Positions 34,057-42,590 of a stretch of DNA of 51,328 nt are shown piece by piece. Positions within the stretch are counted from its first letter, which is position 1. Every line of letters starts with the position of its first letter. Under the pieces are notes generated by a model, which was not told where the DNA came from, ran no database searches, and saw only the letters and a list, made by a program, of their open reading frames with translations. Made by a program: the position numbers and the translations under genes. Source of the DNA: Acidimicrobiia bacterium (GTDB lineage: Bacteria; Actinomycetota; Acidimicrobiia; Spongiisociales; Spongiisociaceae); the NCBI GenBank assembly GCA_011523395.1, contig WTGW01000114.1:1-51328 (forward strand), in the 5' to 3' direction.

Positions 34057-34946
34057 CAGGCCCGGAGGCCCACGATGCGGTCGCCCATCAGGCCCTTTGG
34101 TCGAGCCAGGAGGACGACGACGAGCAGCCCGAAGGTAATGAAGTCGCGAAACGAGTTGCTGATGTACTGGGCTCCGAGAACCTCGGCCAACCCGATGAGG
34201 ATTCCGCCGGCGTATGCACCTCTCAGATCCCCGAACCCTCCGATGATCACCGCCGCGAATCCTTTGAGAAGAAGCCCCTCTCCTACCGTGAAGCTCACGT
34301 TGTTCGTAGAGATCGAACTCAGGATCCCGGCAATCGAGGCGGTCGCGGCGGCGATGAAGGATATGACGATCACCACCCGTCGGGGATTCACACCGGAGAT
34401 CTTGGCCGAGTCGGGATCCCAGCCGACCGCTCGCATCTGCGCCCCGAGGTTCGTCCTCATCATGAACAAGTAGAGGATCAGCAGTAGTAACAAGGCGACG
34501 ACGAAGGTGATTATCTGGTGATACGGGATCACCAGGTCAATGACCCGCACGAAGCCGCGGGGAAGCGCCTCTCGGGGAAAGGTCTTGATCCGGGCGCCGG
34601 TCGCGATGATCGCGAGCTGACCGAGGATGATCCAGAAGCCGATGCTGGTGATGATCGGGCCGAGCAGACCGCCTCCACGCCGTCGGATCGGCTCGAATCC
34701 CAATTGATCCACGAGGACACCGATCAGGCCGCCGCCCGCCATCCCGATTGCGAGCGCCGGCACGAGCGGTATCCCCAGGCTGTCGAATGCGGCGAGCGCG
34801 AGGATCGCCCCCCATGTCGCGTAGGTCCCGTGAGCGACATTGAGTATTCCCATGGTGGCGAAGACCAAGCCGAAGCCCATGGCGAAGATGGCATAAGAGG
34901 AACCGACGGCGAGACCGTTGATCGTTTGTTGCAGGAACAGTGTCAT
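34056..34946 (-). CDS. livH: Liv-type ABC importer permease LivH
   Basis: This 296-residue inner-membrane permease has about eight hydrophobic segments and the LivH signatures LQQTINGLAVGSSYAIFAMGFGLVFATMGILNVAHG (seen as NGLAVGSSYAIFA and ILNVAHG) at the N-terminus, plus the coupling loop LGAQMRAVGWDPDSAKISGVN (as MRAVGWDPDSAKISG). It forms the channel with the LivM half of the next gene, which starts in TGATG at its stop. It is separated from the binding-protein gene upstream by a strong hairpin at 34976-35012, which may lower permease expression relative to the binding protein. Confidence 0.93.
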   Translation of the reverse strand: MTLFLQQTINGLAVGSSYAIFAMGFGLVFATMGILNVAHGTYATWGAILALAAFDSLGIPLVPALAIGMAGGGLIGVLVDQLGFEPIRRRGGGLLGPIITSIGFWIILGQLAIIATGARIKTFPREALPRGFVRVIDLVIPYHQIITFVVALLLLLILYLFMMRTNLGAQMRAVGWDPDSAKISGVNPRRVVIVISFIAAATASIAGILSSISTNNVSFTVGEGLLLKGFAAVIIGGFGDLRGAYAGGILIGLAEVLGAQYISNSFRDFITFGLLVVVLLARPKGLMGDRIVGLRA

Positions 34947-34975
34947 CTCGCGGAAAACACTACTGACCTAAGCCG

Positions 34976-35012
34976 GATCCGGCGCCGCCCGAGCGTGTGG
35001 CGGCGCCGGATC
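34976..35012. terminator. Strong hairpin between binding-protein gene and permease genes
   Basis: GATCCGGCGCCGCC at 34976-34989 pairs perfectly (14 bp) with 34999-35012, leaving a 9-nt loop. There is no T-run on the minus strand. It probably acts as a partial terminator or mRNA-stabilising hairpin that allows more binding protein than permease, as known for other ABC operons. A weaker TAGGA/TCCTA stem lies at 35021-35036. Confidence 0.7.
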
Positions 35013-35052
35013 ATCGGGTCTAGGAACGTACTCCTAATGGCCCGCTTTGCTC

Positions 35053-36360
35053 CTACTGGTTGATGTTCGGGAGCACCCCATCCGCTGAGCCGTCCCAGAT
35101 GACGAGCTCGCCATCAGGACTCCATTGCACGAACGTCCATGCGTCAATGGTGGCTTCGCCGCGGGCATCCCATGTGAGGGTGCCGAAGACGGTCTCCATG
35201 GATTGGATCTGGCGGACACCTTCCAACACGGCCTCTCTAGTACCTTCGCCCCCGTTCTTGAGCGCATGCGCCATGAACCACGCGACCTGCCAACCCTGCG
35301 CGGCAAAGATGTCAGGCGTGGTGTCGTACTCGGCTTGGTACTTGGCTGCGAAGTCCTGCACCATCGGATCGTCCTTGCCGGCGAAGAATGCGATCGGCAG
35401 CACGGTACCCAGGAGGGTGTCCCCGGCCTGCTCCCACGTCTCCGCCGTCGCTATCGCGAGGTTCCCGACGATCGGACCCGCGTAACCGCGATCACGGAGT
35501 TCCTGCACCATGAGCACCTCGGTATTGCCCAACTGAGCCAGGAAGATGACGTCGGGGTCCAATGAGATCGTCTCGGTCGCGGCGCCGCTCATGTCCGTGT
35601 CGTCAGCGAACGTGTCGATCACGCCCAGGACCTCGACCCCGGTGCTGTTGAGAACAGAAAGCGTGGCGTCCCGGTCGCTCACGAGTCCGTCATTGTCCGC
35701 AGTCACGACGACTACTGCGTTGCTAGGAGCGAAAGCGGCCACAGCGGCCTCGGCGATCGCAGCCGTGCTCGGCTGCGACAGCGGGAATGACCTGAAGGCA
35801 TTGTCCGGATCCGTGATCGTCGGGGCAATCGCAGCGTGATCCACCCAGGCGAGGCCGGCCTCCACGATGTTGGGCTGGATGGCGCCGGCGACACTCGACA
35901 GGGCACAGCAGACCAACGCGAGTACGTCGTCGTTGGCGATGTACGCGTCATTGATTGCGATGGCGGCCGCCTGATCTCCCCCTGCGTCCTCAACCAGGAA
36001 CTCGATGGTCACGCCCTCGCCGAGGAATCCGGTCTCGTTGATCTCTCGCTCGGCCAGTTGGAGTCCCTGGAGATGAGGAACACCTGCGAAGGCGACCGCT
36101 CCTGAGACAACAGCCGTGAAACCGAACTGGTAGTTCCCCGGAGCAAGGCCGGCCACAGGTTCCTCCATGGCCTCGGTGGTGGTCGTGGTCTGCGCCGCCG
36201 TCGTGGTGGTCTGCGCCGCCGTTGTGGTGGTGGCTGCAACCGTCGTCGTGGTTGCCGGCGCTGCAGTCGTCGCGGTCGTCGCTTCGCTGTCGCCATCGCC
36301 GCATGCAGCGGCGACCAGCGCCAGGGCGAGAACGAGCACCAGGAGTCTGATTCTGGTCAT
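35053..36360 (-). CDS. Liv-type substrate-binding lipoprotein
   Basis: This 435-residue extracytoplasmic receptor begins with a lipoprotein signal (MTRIRLLVLVLALALVAAAC, lipidated Cys20). It then has a Thr/Ala/Gln-rich flexible linker (about 25-62, with repeated AAQTTTT) and a type-I periplasmic-binding fold of the Leu/Ile/Val-binding family (about 70-430). The start at 36360 follows AAAGGCAGGC; the longer frame has no signal sequence. It is the first gene of the Liv operon. The ligand is not predictable, but the position next to the mutase/ligase operon suggests the substrate of that pathway. The linker style is common in Acidimicrobiia and other actinobacteria. Confidence 0.92.
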   Translation of the reverse strand: MTRIRLLVLVLALALVAAACGDGDSEATTATTAAPATTTTVAATTTTAAQTTTTAAQTTTTTEAMEEPVAGLAPGNYQFGFTAVVSGAVAFAGVPHLQGLQLAEREINETGFLGEGVTIEFLVEDAGGDQAAAIAINDAYIANDDVLALVCCALSSVAGAIQPNIVEAGLAWVDHAAIAPTITDPDNAFRSFPLSQPSTAAIAEAAVAAFAPSNAVVVVTADNDGLVSDRDATLSVLNSTGVEVLGVIDTFADDTDMSGAATETISLDPDVIFLAQLGNTEVLMVQELRDRGYAGPIVGNLAIATAETWEQAGDTLLGTVLPIAFFAGKDDPMVQDFAAKYQAEYDTTPDIFAAQGWQVAWFMAHALKNGGEGTREAVLEGVRQIQSMETVFGTLTWDARGEATIDAWTFVQWSPDGELVIWDGSADGVLPNINQ

Positions 36361-36509
36361 GCCTGCCTTTCGTCGGTAGTCTTGAAATCTTTGCGCAACT
36401 GCCGGCGGAACCGGTCCGCCATCAGGCGCCCGGGCGACAATAACAGACAGACTTGGGCGCGAAATCCATGAAGCCGCAGCAGTTGCGACACCGATAGAGA
36501 GGGGTCCGG

Positions 36510-37604
36510 ATGGCATACCGAGTCGGCACGATCGGTGGGGGAATCTTCGGCGAGATGCATATTCGGGCGCTGACCCAACGGGCCAGGCTCGGCGACATCG
36601 AGTACGTGGGCCTCGCGGACATCAACAGCGAGTTGCGCCGTGCTCGAGCGGATGAGTACAACATCGACGTCTTCGCCGACTTCAACGAGTTGCTCGACGT
36701 GACCTCGCCGGACGCAGTGACCATCGCCACCCCCGATCACCTCCATCGCGACATCGTCGTGGCATGTGTCGAGAGGGGCATTCACGTGCTGGTAGAGAAG
36801 CCGATGGACACGAATGTCGACGGGTGCAGGGAGATGGTCGCCGCCGCCGATGAGTCCGGCGTGCTGCTCCAGGTGGACTTCATGAAACGCCACGACCTGT
36901 ATCACGCTGAACTCAAACGGATCGTGGAATCCGGGGGCATCGGCGACATCCAGTACGGGTATGCCTGGATGGAGGACCGCATCGAAGTCCCGACAGACTG
37001 GCTCCCGTCGTGGGCGTCCAACTCGTCGCCGGCATGGTTCGTCGGGGTTCACTACTTCGACCTTGTCCGCTGGCTGGTCGGCCAGGACGCCGTAGCCGTC
37101 TCCGCCACCGGAGTCGCTCAGCGGCTGAGGTCGACGGGGATCGACACGTACGACTCGATCCAGGCGAAGATCATGTTTCCCGGTGGCGTGAGCTTTACGG
37201 TCGACTCCGCTTGGCACCTGCCCGCCGGCAACGAGGCGATCGTCAACCAGGGGATCAAGGTGGTCGGATCCGACGGATGGATGACGGTCGACAGTCAGGA
37301 TCGTGGAACTCGCGGTCTCGTGAGCAGCGCTCCCGGTGCGCCCGCCACGATGCTGACTCCCAACCTGGGTCTCTACCAGGAGCGCACCGAGGCCGGTGTC
37401 TCGCGATATTCGGGATATGCCATCGACTCGATCGAGAGCTTCGTCACCAACGTGGCGATGCTCGAACGCGGCATCGCCGACCTGGAGTCATTGAAGGGCG
37501 CGTACCCGTCCGGGAGGGACGGTCTCGAGGTCACCAAGATCGCGGTAGCAGCGCACCGGAGCGTGGAGAAGGGCGGAGACCTTGTCTATCTCGGCTCGCT
37601 GTGA
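36510..37604 (+). CDS. Gfo/Idh/MocA family oxidoreductase
   Basis: This 364-residue NAD(P)-dependent enzyme has the N-terminal Rossmann motif GTIGGGIFG, the LVEKPMDT segment with the catalytic Lys, and the GVHYFDLVRWL segment with the conserved His and Asp. Family members oxidise sugars, inositols or related polyols, or reduce biliverdin-like compounds. A GAGAGGGG Shine-Dalgarno precedes the ATG. It diverges from the Liv binding-protein gene (149 bp), so it may act on the imported compound. The exact substrate is unknown. Confidence 0.88.
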   Translation: MAYRVGTIGGGIFGEMHIRALTQRARLGDIEYVGLADINSELRRARADEYNIDVFADFNELLDVTSPDAVTIATPDHLHRDIVVACVERGIHVLVEKPMDTNVDGCREMVAAADESGVLLQVDFMKRHDLYHAELKRIVESGGIGDIQYGYAWMEDRIEVPTDWLPSWASNSSPAWFVGVHYFDLVRWLVGQDAVAVSATGVAQRLRSTGIDTYDSIQAKIMFPGGVSFTVDSAWHLPAGNEAIVNQGIKVVGSDGWMTVDSQDRGTRGLVSSAPGAPATMLTPNLGLYQERTEAGVSRYSGYAIDSIESFVTNVAMLERGIADLESLKGAYPSGRDGLEVTKIAVAAHRSVEKGGDLVYLGSL

Positions 37605-37786
37605 GCCGTTACCGGTTGCGTCGTCCGGCGCCGCGAGGCACCTGGTGGCAACCCTCATCACCTAGGAGTCTTCGCTGTGTCGCCGTTCTGGTCTGCAATC
37701 GGCAGCTCCCCGACGGCAGCACGACCAACGGCCTGCCGGGAGGGCCATATACTCCGGCATCCCGAGTCGAACAAGAGGTCTGACGT

Positions 37787-39850
37787 ATGTCTTCAGATGC
37801 CGTACTGGTGATCGCGCTGGTGGCCGGGCTGGCCGCCCTGGCCCTGGCCGCCTACTACGCCCGGGTGGTGATGGCCGCCGACCAGGGCAACGACCGCATG
37901 CGGGAGCTCTCGGCCGCCATCCGGGAGGGCGCCAACGCCTTCATGAAGCGTGAGTACACCTGGGTGGCCGTCTTCGTGGTGGTGCTGGCAGTCCTGATCT
38001 CGGTGATCCTTCCCTGGGGGGCTCCGTGGGGTTCGATCGCCTACGTCTTCGGGGCGGTGCTGTCCGCAGCCGCGGGCTTCGCTGGTATGCGGATCGCCAC
38101 GGCGGCCAACTCCCGGACGGCCGAGGCAGCCCGGCTCGGCGGGGTGAAGCGCGCCCTGCCCGTGGCCTTCCGCGGGGGCGCGGTGATGGGGTTCTGCGTA
38201 GCCGGATTGGGCTTGCTGGGCGTGGCCATCGGCTACCTCCTGTTCGTCGACGTGCTGAGCATCAGCGACTCGGATCAGTACAACATCATCGCCGCCATCG
38301 GCCTGGGCGGGTCGTCCATCGCCCTCTTCGCCAGGGTGGGCGGCGGTATCTACACCAAGGCGGCCGATGTGGGCGCCGACCTGGTCGGAAAGGTCGAGGC
38401 GGGCATCCCCGAGGACGACCCCCGCAACCCGGCGGTGATCGCCGACAACGTCGGCGACAACGTCGGTGACGTGGCCGGCATGGGGGCCGACCTCTTCGAG
38501 TCCTACGTAGGCTCGATCGTGGCCCCGATCGCCTACGCGGCCATCGTGTTCGCCTCCAGGTCCTTCGCCACCGAGGCGATCATCTTCCCCCTCGCCGTGG
38601 CCGCCATCGGCATGTTCGCCGCCATCATCGGCTCCTTCTTCGTGCGGGTGACCGGGGACAACCTGGCCAAGGCCCTGCACCGGGGCAACAACGTGGCGGT
38701 CGGCCTCACCGTCATCGGCGTCCTGATCCTCACCAACGTGGTGTTCGGCGGATCGAGCGGGGTGGAGAACCCCTTCGGCCTGTCCCTGGCCGTGCTGGTC
38801 GGCCTGGCGGTGGGGATCTGCGTGGGCAAGATCTCGGAGGTATTCACCTCCGACCACTACAAGACCGTCAAGGAGATCGCGCGCCAGTCCGAGACCGGTC
38901 CGGCCACCGTGATACTGGCCGGCATATCCGAGGGGATGCGGTCCGCTGCCATCTCGGTGGTGGTGGTCGCAGCCGGGATCGCCGGCGCCTACGCCGCCGG
39001 GGACTGGGCGATCGGAGACGGCGGCGGGATCTACGGGGTGGCCATCGCCGCCATCGGTGTTCTCTCCACGCTCGGGATCACGGTGGCGGTGGACGCCTAC
39101 GGGCCGATAGCCGACAACGCCGGCGGTATCGCCGAGATGGCCCACCTGCCGCCCGAGGTGCGCGAAGCCACCGACGAGTTGGACGCGCTGGGCAACACCA
39201 CGGCCGCGCTGGGCAAGGGCTTCGCCATCGGATCGGCGGCGGTGACGGCGCTGGCTCTGTTCGCCGCCTTCACCCAGGCCGTCGGCCTGGACGCCATCGA
39301 CATCACCAACGTGGGTACAACCGTCGGCCTGTTCCTGGGCGGCATGTTCCCGTTCCTGTTCGCCGCGCTCACCATCAAGGCGGTCGGGAGAGCCGCCTTC
39401 CGCATGATCGAGGAGGTTCGGCGCCAGTTCCGTGACATCCCCGGACTGCTGGCCGGCGATCCCAGCGCACGACCCGAGTACGCCCGGGCAGTGGACATCG
39501 CCACCGGCTCGGCGCTGCGGGAGATGGTGATCCCGGGCGCCCTGGCTGTGGCCCTGCCGCTGGTGGTGGGCTTCATCGACGTGGAGGCGCTGGGGGGCCT
39601 GCTGGCGGGAGCGCTGGTGACCGGATTCCTGCTGGCCATCTTCATGGCCAACGCAGGGGGCGCCTGGGACAACGCCAAGAAGCTCATCGAGAGCGGCGCC
39701 TTCGGGGGCAAGGGCTCGGAGCAGCACAAGGCGGCCGTCATCGGCGACACGGTGGGCGATCCGTTCAAGGACACTTCCGGTCCGGCTATGAACATCGTCA
39801 TCAAGGTGATGACGATCGTCTCCCTGATCTTCTCCGCCGCATTCATCTGA
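37787..39850 (+). CDS. hppA: Membrane ion-translocating pyrophosphatase
   Basis: This 687-residue integral membrane protein couples pyrophosphate hydrolysis to pumping of H+ or Na+. About 16 hydrophobic segments are visible. The substrate-site motifs DVGADLVGKVE, DNVGDNVGDVAGMGADLFESY (in the parts DNVGDNVGDV and GADLFESY) and GDTVGDPFKDTSGP are intact. GNTTAALGKGF has Ala at the position where K+-independent enzymes have Lys, so it is predicted to be K+-dependent; H+ versus Na+ cannot be decided. The ATG has AAGAGG 8 nt upstream, and a TATACT at 37748-37753 is a possible -10. Pyrophosphate from the two CoA ligases would be a substrate. Confidence 0.95.
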   Translation: MSSDAVLVIALVAGLAALALAAYYARVVMAADQGNDRMRELSAAIREGANAFMKREYTWVAVFVVVLAVLISVILPWGAPWGSIAYVFGAVLSAAAGFAGMRIATAANSRTAEAARLGGVKRALPVAFRGGAVMGFCVAGLGLLGVAIGYLLFVDVLSISDSDQYNIIAAIGLGGSSIALFARVGGGIYTKAADVGADLVGKVEAGIPEDDPRNPAVIADNVGDNVGDVAGMGADLFESYVGSIVAPIAYAAIVFASRSFATEAIIFPLAVAAIGMFAAIIGSFFVRVTGDNLAKALHRGNNVAVGLTVIGVLILTNVVFGGSSGVENPFGLSLAVLVGLAVGICVGKISEVFTSDHYKTVKEIARQSETGPATVILAGISEGMRSAAISVVVVAAGIAGAYAAGDWAIGDGGGIYGVAIAAIGVLSTLGITVAVDAYGPIADNAGGIAEMAHLPPEVREATDELDALGNTTAALGKGFAIGSAAVTALALFAAFTQAVGLDAIDITNVGTTVGLFLGGMFPFLFAALTIKAVGRAAFRMIEEVRRQFRDIPGLLAGDPSARPEYARAVDIATGSALREMVIPGALAVALPLVVGFIDVEALGGLLAGALVTGFLLAIFMANAGGAWDNAKKLIESGAFGGKGSEQHKAAVIGDTVGDPFKDTSGPAMNIVIKVMTIVSLIFSAAFI

Positions 39851-39869
39851 TCTGTCATCGCCCAGTTCC

Positions 39870-41105
39870 GTGGTGAAACGGGTACTGCTGGTCCGCCACG
39901 GGGAGTCGGAGGCCAACGCCGGCGAGATCTGGCAGGGCGCCACTTCCTCACCGTTGACCGCCCGGGGCCGCCATCAGGCCGGATTGGCCGCCGACCGGCT
40001 GGCCGGCCGGCGGTTCGATCTGGTGGTGAGCTCCGATCTCGAGCGGTCCCTTCACACCGCCGAGATAGCAGGCTTCCGGCCGCGGGTGGAGACGGTGTGG
40101 CGGGAAGGCGACATCGGCGTGTGGGAGGGCCGGCCCGGCGAGTGGGTCGAAGCCCATTACGGCCAGGATCTTGACCGGCTCCGCGAGGACTACGACCTGC
40201 GGATGGGCGAGACGGGGGAGTCGCCACGCCAGGTGTCCGAACGGGGCCGGGAGGCGCTGGCCGGCCTGGTGGACCGGCTCGAGGAGGGGCAGACCGGGCT
40301 GGTGTTCACCCACGGCGGCCTCATCGAGCTGTTGCTGTGGCCTCTGCTCGGCCTTCCGATAGGACGCCGCCGCCTCGGGTTCCTGTCCAACACCTCCTTC
40401 TGCGAGCTGGCGTTCGACGGTGAGGAGGCGTCCATCCTGCGCTACAACGACGCCGCCCATCTGGGGCCGGTGTCGTACTGGGCCGACTTCACCCGGGACG
40501 CCGGCGGCATCGTGGTCGATCTGATCCGTCACGGTGTCACGCAGGCCAACCTGGAACGGCGGGCTCAGGGACGGGTGGACAGCGATCTTCATCCTGAGGG
40601 ACGGGAGCAGGCTCTGCGGTTGGCGCCATGGATCGGGGATGTCGACGAGGTCTTCTCCTCCACGCTGAGAAGGGCCGCGTCCACGGCGGAGATCGCCTTC
40701 GGGCGTCCGCCGGTGCTGGCGGACGAACTCGTGGAGATGAGCTTCGGCGAGTGGGAGGGTGAGCTGTGGGAGGAGCTGGAGGCGTCGGGCCGGCTCGGCG
40801 GTTATCCCCATGACGGGCAGGACATCCGGCGGGGCGGTACCGGGGAGACGTGGAGTGAGGTCCAGGACCGGGTAGCCGGGTTCATCAGCAGCCTCACCGA
40901 TACCTACGCGGGGCGCCGGGTGGCGGCCGCATCACACGGCGGGGCGATCAAGGCCTATTCCACCGCGATCCTGGGACTCGACTACGGCAAGGCCGGGTTG
41001 CTGGGTCCCCTGGAGAACACTTCGGTCACCCAGGTGGCGATCACGCCGGACGGGTATCCCACGCTCGCCACCTACAACATCACCCACCATCTGGAAGATT
41101 CCTAG
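39870..41105 (+). CDS. Tandem two-domain histidine phosphatase
   Basis: This 411-residue protein contains two complete phosphoglycerate-mutase-like phosphatase domains in one chain. Domain 1 (about 1-195) has LVRHGESEAN and the second catalytic FTHGG. Domain 2 (about 210-405) has LIRHGVTQAN and ASHGG. Both keep the nucleophilic His, the RHG Arg and the second His, so both may be active. Substrates in this family range from phosphosugars to alpha-ribazole phosphate. Start GTG 39870 or GTG 39873, 19 nt after hppA, without a clear Shine-Dalgarno. Single-domain proteins are the norm, so the duplication is notable. Confidence 0.88.
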   Translation: MVKRVLLVRHGESEANAGEIWQGATSSPLTARGRHQAGLAADRLAGRRFDLVVSSDLERSLHTAEIAGFRPRVETVWREGDIGVWEGRPGEWVEAHYGQDLDRLREDYDLRMGETGESPRQVSERGREALAGLVDRLEEGQTGLVFTHGGLIELLLWPLLGLPIGRRRLGFLSNTSFCELAFDGEEASILRYNDAAHLGPVSYWADFTRDAGGIVVDLIRHGVTQANLERRAQGRVDSDLHPEGREQALRLAPWIGDVDEVFSSTLRRAASTAEIAFGRPPVLADELVEMSFGEWEGELWEELEASGRLGGYPHDGQDIRRGGTGETWSEVQDRVAGFISSLTDTYAGRRVAAASHGGAIKAYSTAILGLDYGKAGLLGPLENTSVTQVAITPDGYPTLATYNITHHLEDS

Positions 41106-41126
41106 GAGGTGCTGAGAAAGTGGGGA

Positions 41127-41176
41127 CTGGTTGGCCCGCGGTGCTTTTGCCTGGGTTTCGTTCAGGAGCCAACCAG
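41127..41176. terminator. Nested inverted repeats at a convergent junction
   Basis: CTGGTTGGC (41127-41135) pairs with GCCAACCAG (41168-41176). A competing 10-bp stem with one mismatch pairs 41150-41159 with 41187-41196. The structures cover the 56-bp gap between the converging phosphatase and toxin genes and reach into the end of vapC. They could end transcription from both sides. Confidence 0.4.
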
Positions 41177-41560
41177 GGTGGCGCCTGAAACCCGGGCTAG
41201 GCGGTCGTCGAAGGTCTGCAGGGGGAGCGCTTCAGCCCGATTGGCGGCCGCGAGAATCATCAGATCGGAGAATCCCGGTCCGCCCTGTCGATACCGGAGC
41301 GCCGAGCGGGTGACATCGTCGCCAGACTCGAACACCAGGCAGTCCGTCGCTACCAGTTCCAGGAGCACGTCCGCGATCTCTGCTCGTCCGAATCGGTAGG
41401 CCCGCTCCAGCACCCATACGACCTCGACCACAACCTCGCGACAGACGAAACCGGGGTGTTCGCGTGTCAACCGTTCCAGCAGCACCCGGGCCGCCGCTGC
41501 CTGCTCGGCGTCGTCTCGCACGAGATAGCGCACGAGTACGTTCGTGTCGATGGCGGTCAC
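41162..41560 (-). CDS. vapC: PIN-domain toxin VapC
   Basis: This 132-residue ribonuclease toxin has the PIN acidic residues: Asp5 (AIDTNVL), Glu42/Glu46 (CREVVVEV), Asp99 (GFSDLMI) and a late Asp118/119 (TFDDRL). It cleaves RNA, in known cases tRNA or rRNA, when released from its antitoxin. The GTG start overlaps the vapB stop in GTGA, so the pair is translated together with antitoxin first. Length is normal. It is flanked by metabolic genes and no transposase is visible. Confidence 0.92.
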   Translation of the reverse strand: MTAIDTNVLVRYLVRDDAEQAAAARVLLERLTREHPGFVCREVVVEVVWVLERAYRFGRAEIADVLLELVATDCLVFESGDDVTRSALRYRQGGPGFSDLMILAAANRAEALPLQTFDDRLARVSGATLVGS

Positions 41561-41790
41561 GCGTCGGTTGCCCCGTCCGCGATGGCGTCATCCATGTCCT
41601 CGAGCGTTGCCGCCGGGCCATGATGCCGGAGCACCCCGTACAAGCGGTTTATGGGACGCACTCCGAGGAGGCGGACCTGGCCTTCGTTCACCACGTACCG
41701 CACGCGGTCCCCTGGATGGACGGACAATGCCTCTCGCACAGCCTTGGGCAAGGTGGTCTGTCCCTTGGAAGTGATAGTTGATTCGATCAT
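41557..41790 (-). CDS. vapB: AbrB-type antitoxin VapB
   Basis: This 77-residue antitoxin has an N-terminal swapped-hairpin AbrB/MazE DNA-binding domain (residues about 1-45, TITSKGQTTLPKAVREAL and HPGDRVRYVV), followed by a C-terminal tail that would wrap the toxin. It neutralises VapC and, with it, should repress its own promoter by binding the palindrome at 41812-41827. The ATG at 41790 follows GGTGATAATGAA. It is the only recognisable DNA-binding regulator gene in the window. Confidence 0.92.
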   Translation of the reverse strand: MIESTITSKGQTTLPKAVREALSVHPGDRVRYVVNEGQVRLLGVRPINRLYGVLRHHGPAATLEDMDDAIADGATDA

Positions 41791-41811
41791 TTCATTATCA
41801 CCTGTCGCCTT

Positions 41812-41827
41812 GACTATCTGGATAGTC
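41812..41827. promoter_or_regulatory. vapBC operator and promoter
   Basis: GACTATC-TG-GATAGTC is a perfect 7-bp inverted repeat with a 2-bp spacer, 22 bp before the vapB start. A minus-strand TATAGT (about 41831-41836) next to it is a plausible -10, so bound VapBC would cover the transcription start. The region is AT-rich compared with its surroundings. Confidence 0.75.
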
Positions 41828-41965
41828 CTTACTATAGCAAAGTAGCAAGGTTATCTTGGTCCACGCCGTGGGGACGCCCGGGCACCCCGAACGGCTTGTT
41901 CCGATCAGAACGCGAAAGACTCGTGGAGGACACCGGGCCACTGCCGGCTCGATCGCAGCGAGCGG

Positions 41966-42583
41966 CTAGCGAGTCTCCCACACGATCAGGGAGGCCCAGT
42001 TGTCTACGTCGGGGTCCTCCATGTAGTTCTCCAGCACCCCGCGTGCCTCGAAGCCGTTCTCGATCTGGAAGCTCAGGGTCCGGTCGTAGAGTTCTCCGGC
42101 GGCCACCTTCTCCACGTACTCAGCGGCGGATATGTCGTCCTTGTGCGCAGCGTATCCGGGGATCACCCCGCCGGCGATGATGCCCCGCAGGCCGAGGGTC
42201 CGGCACACCTCCTTGCGCAGGTCGTAGAGGCGGCTGCCGATCCCGCGGCGTCGGTAGCGGGGGTCCACCGCGATGTCGGTGCCGTAGTACCACTCGCCGG
42301 TGGGATCGTGACCGGCCTTGTGGTGCCCGGACATGAGGTCCTTCATGCGGTGCTGGGGGCGGGACAGGTCGAAGTGGACCCTCACCCCCAGGCCCATGGC
42401 GATGGGCGTCTCCCCGTCCAGCACCACAAAGCCCCCTTCGGGGAAGACCTCGGCCAGTTCGACCAGCTCCCGGGCGTTGTACAGATCGGCGGGGTTCACG
42501 CTGGGGAACGACCGGAGCTCGAGCGCCTCCAGTTCCCGGGCCCATCGGGCCTCCAGGTTCACGTAGCGGAGGTCGCCGGTCAC
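41966..42583 (-). CDS. GNAT-family N-acetyltransferase
   Basis: This 205-residue protein transfers an acetyl (or acyl) group from acetyl-CoA to an amine. The acetyl-CoA-binding motif A is clear (DIAVDPRYRRRGIGSRLYDLR, with RRRGIG as the pyrophosphate loop) in the middle of the chain (about 105-130). The C-terminal part has SFQIENGFEARGVLENY, the usual GNAT end. GTG 42583 lies 7 nt after TATAAT and has no Shine-Dalgarno, so the transcript looks leaderless. It diverges from the FAD oxidoreductase with 22 bp between starts, which suggests a joint role, for example in amine or polyamine metabolism. The substrate is unknown. Confidence 0.87.
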   Translation of the reverse strand: MTGDLRYVNLEARWARELEALELRSFPSVNPADLYNARELVELAEVFPEGGFVVLDGETPIAMGLGVRVHFDLSRPQHRMKDLMSGHHKAGHDPTGEWYYGTDIAVDPRYRRRGIGSRLYDLRKEVCRTLGLRGIIAGGVIPGYAAHKDDISAAEYVEKVAAGELYDRTLSFQIENGFEARGVLENYMEDPDVDNWASLIVWETR

Positions 42584-42590
42584 CCCCCGG

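Noticed and set aside
36174-36290. DNA repeat in the Liv binding-protein gene
   Set aside because: The repeats encode the Thr/Ala-rich linker after the lipoprotein signal and are explained by coding low complexity.
37793-39943. Long minus-strand open frame (716 codons) opposite the pyrophosphatase gene
   Set aside because: Its translation is His/Asp/Gly-rich with no recognisable domain; it is the shadow of a GC-rich coding sequence. The same applies to 11261-12694 and 7608-9032 on the minus strand.
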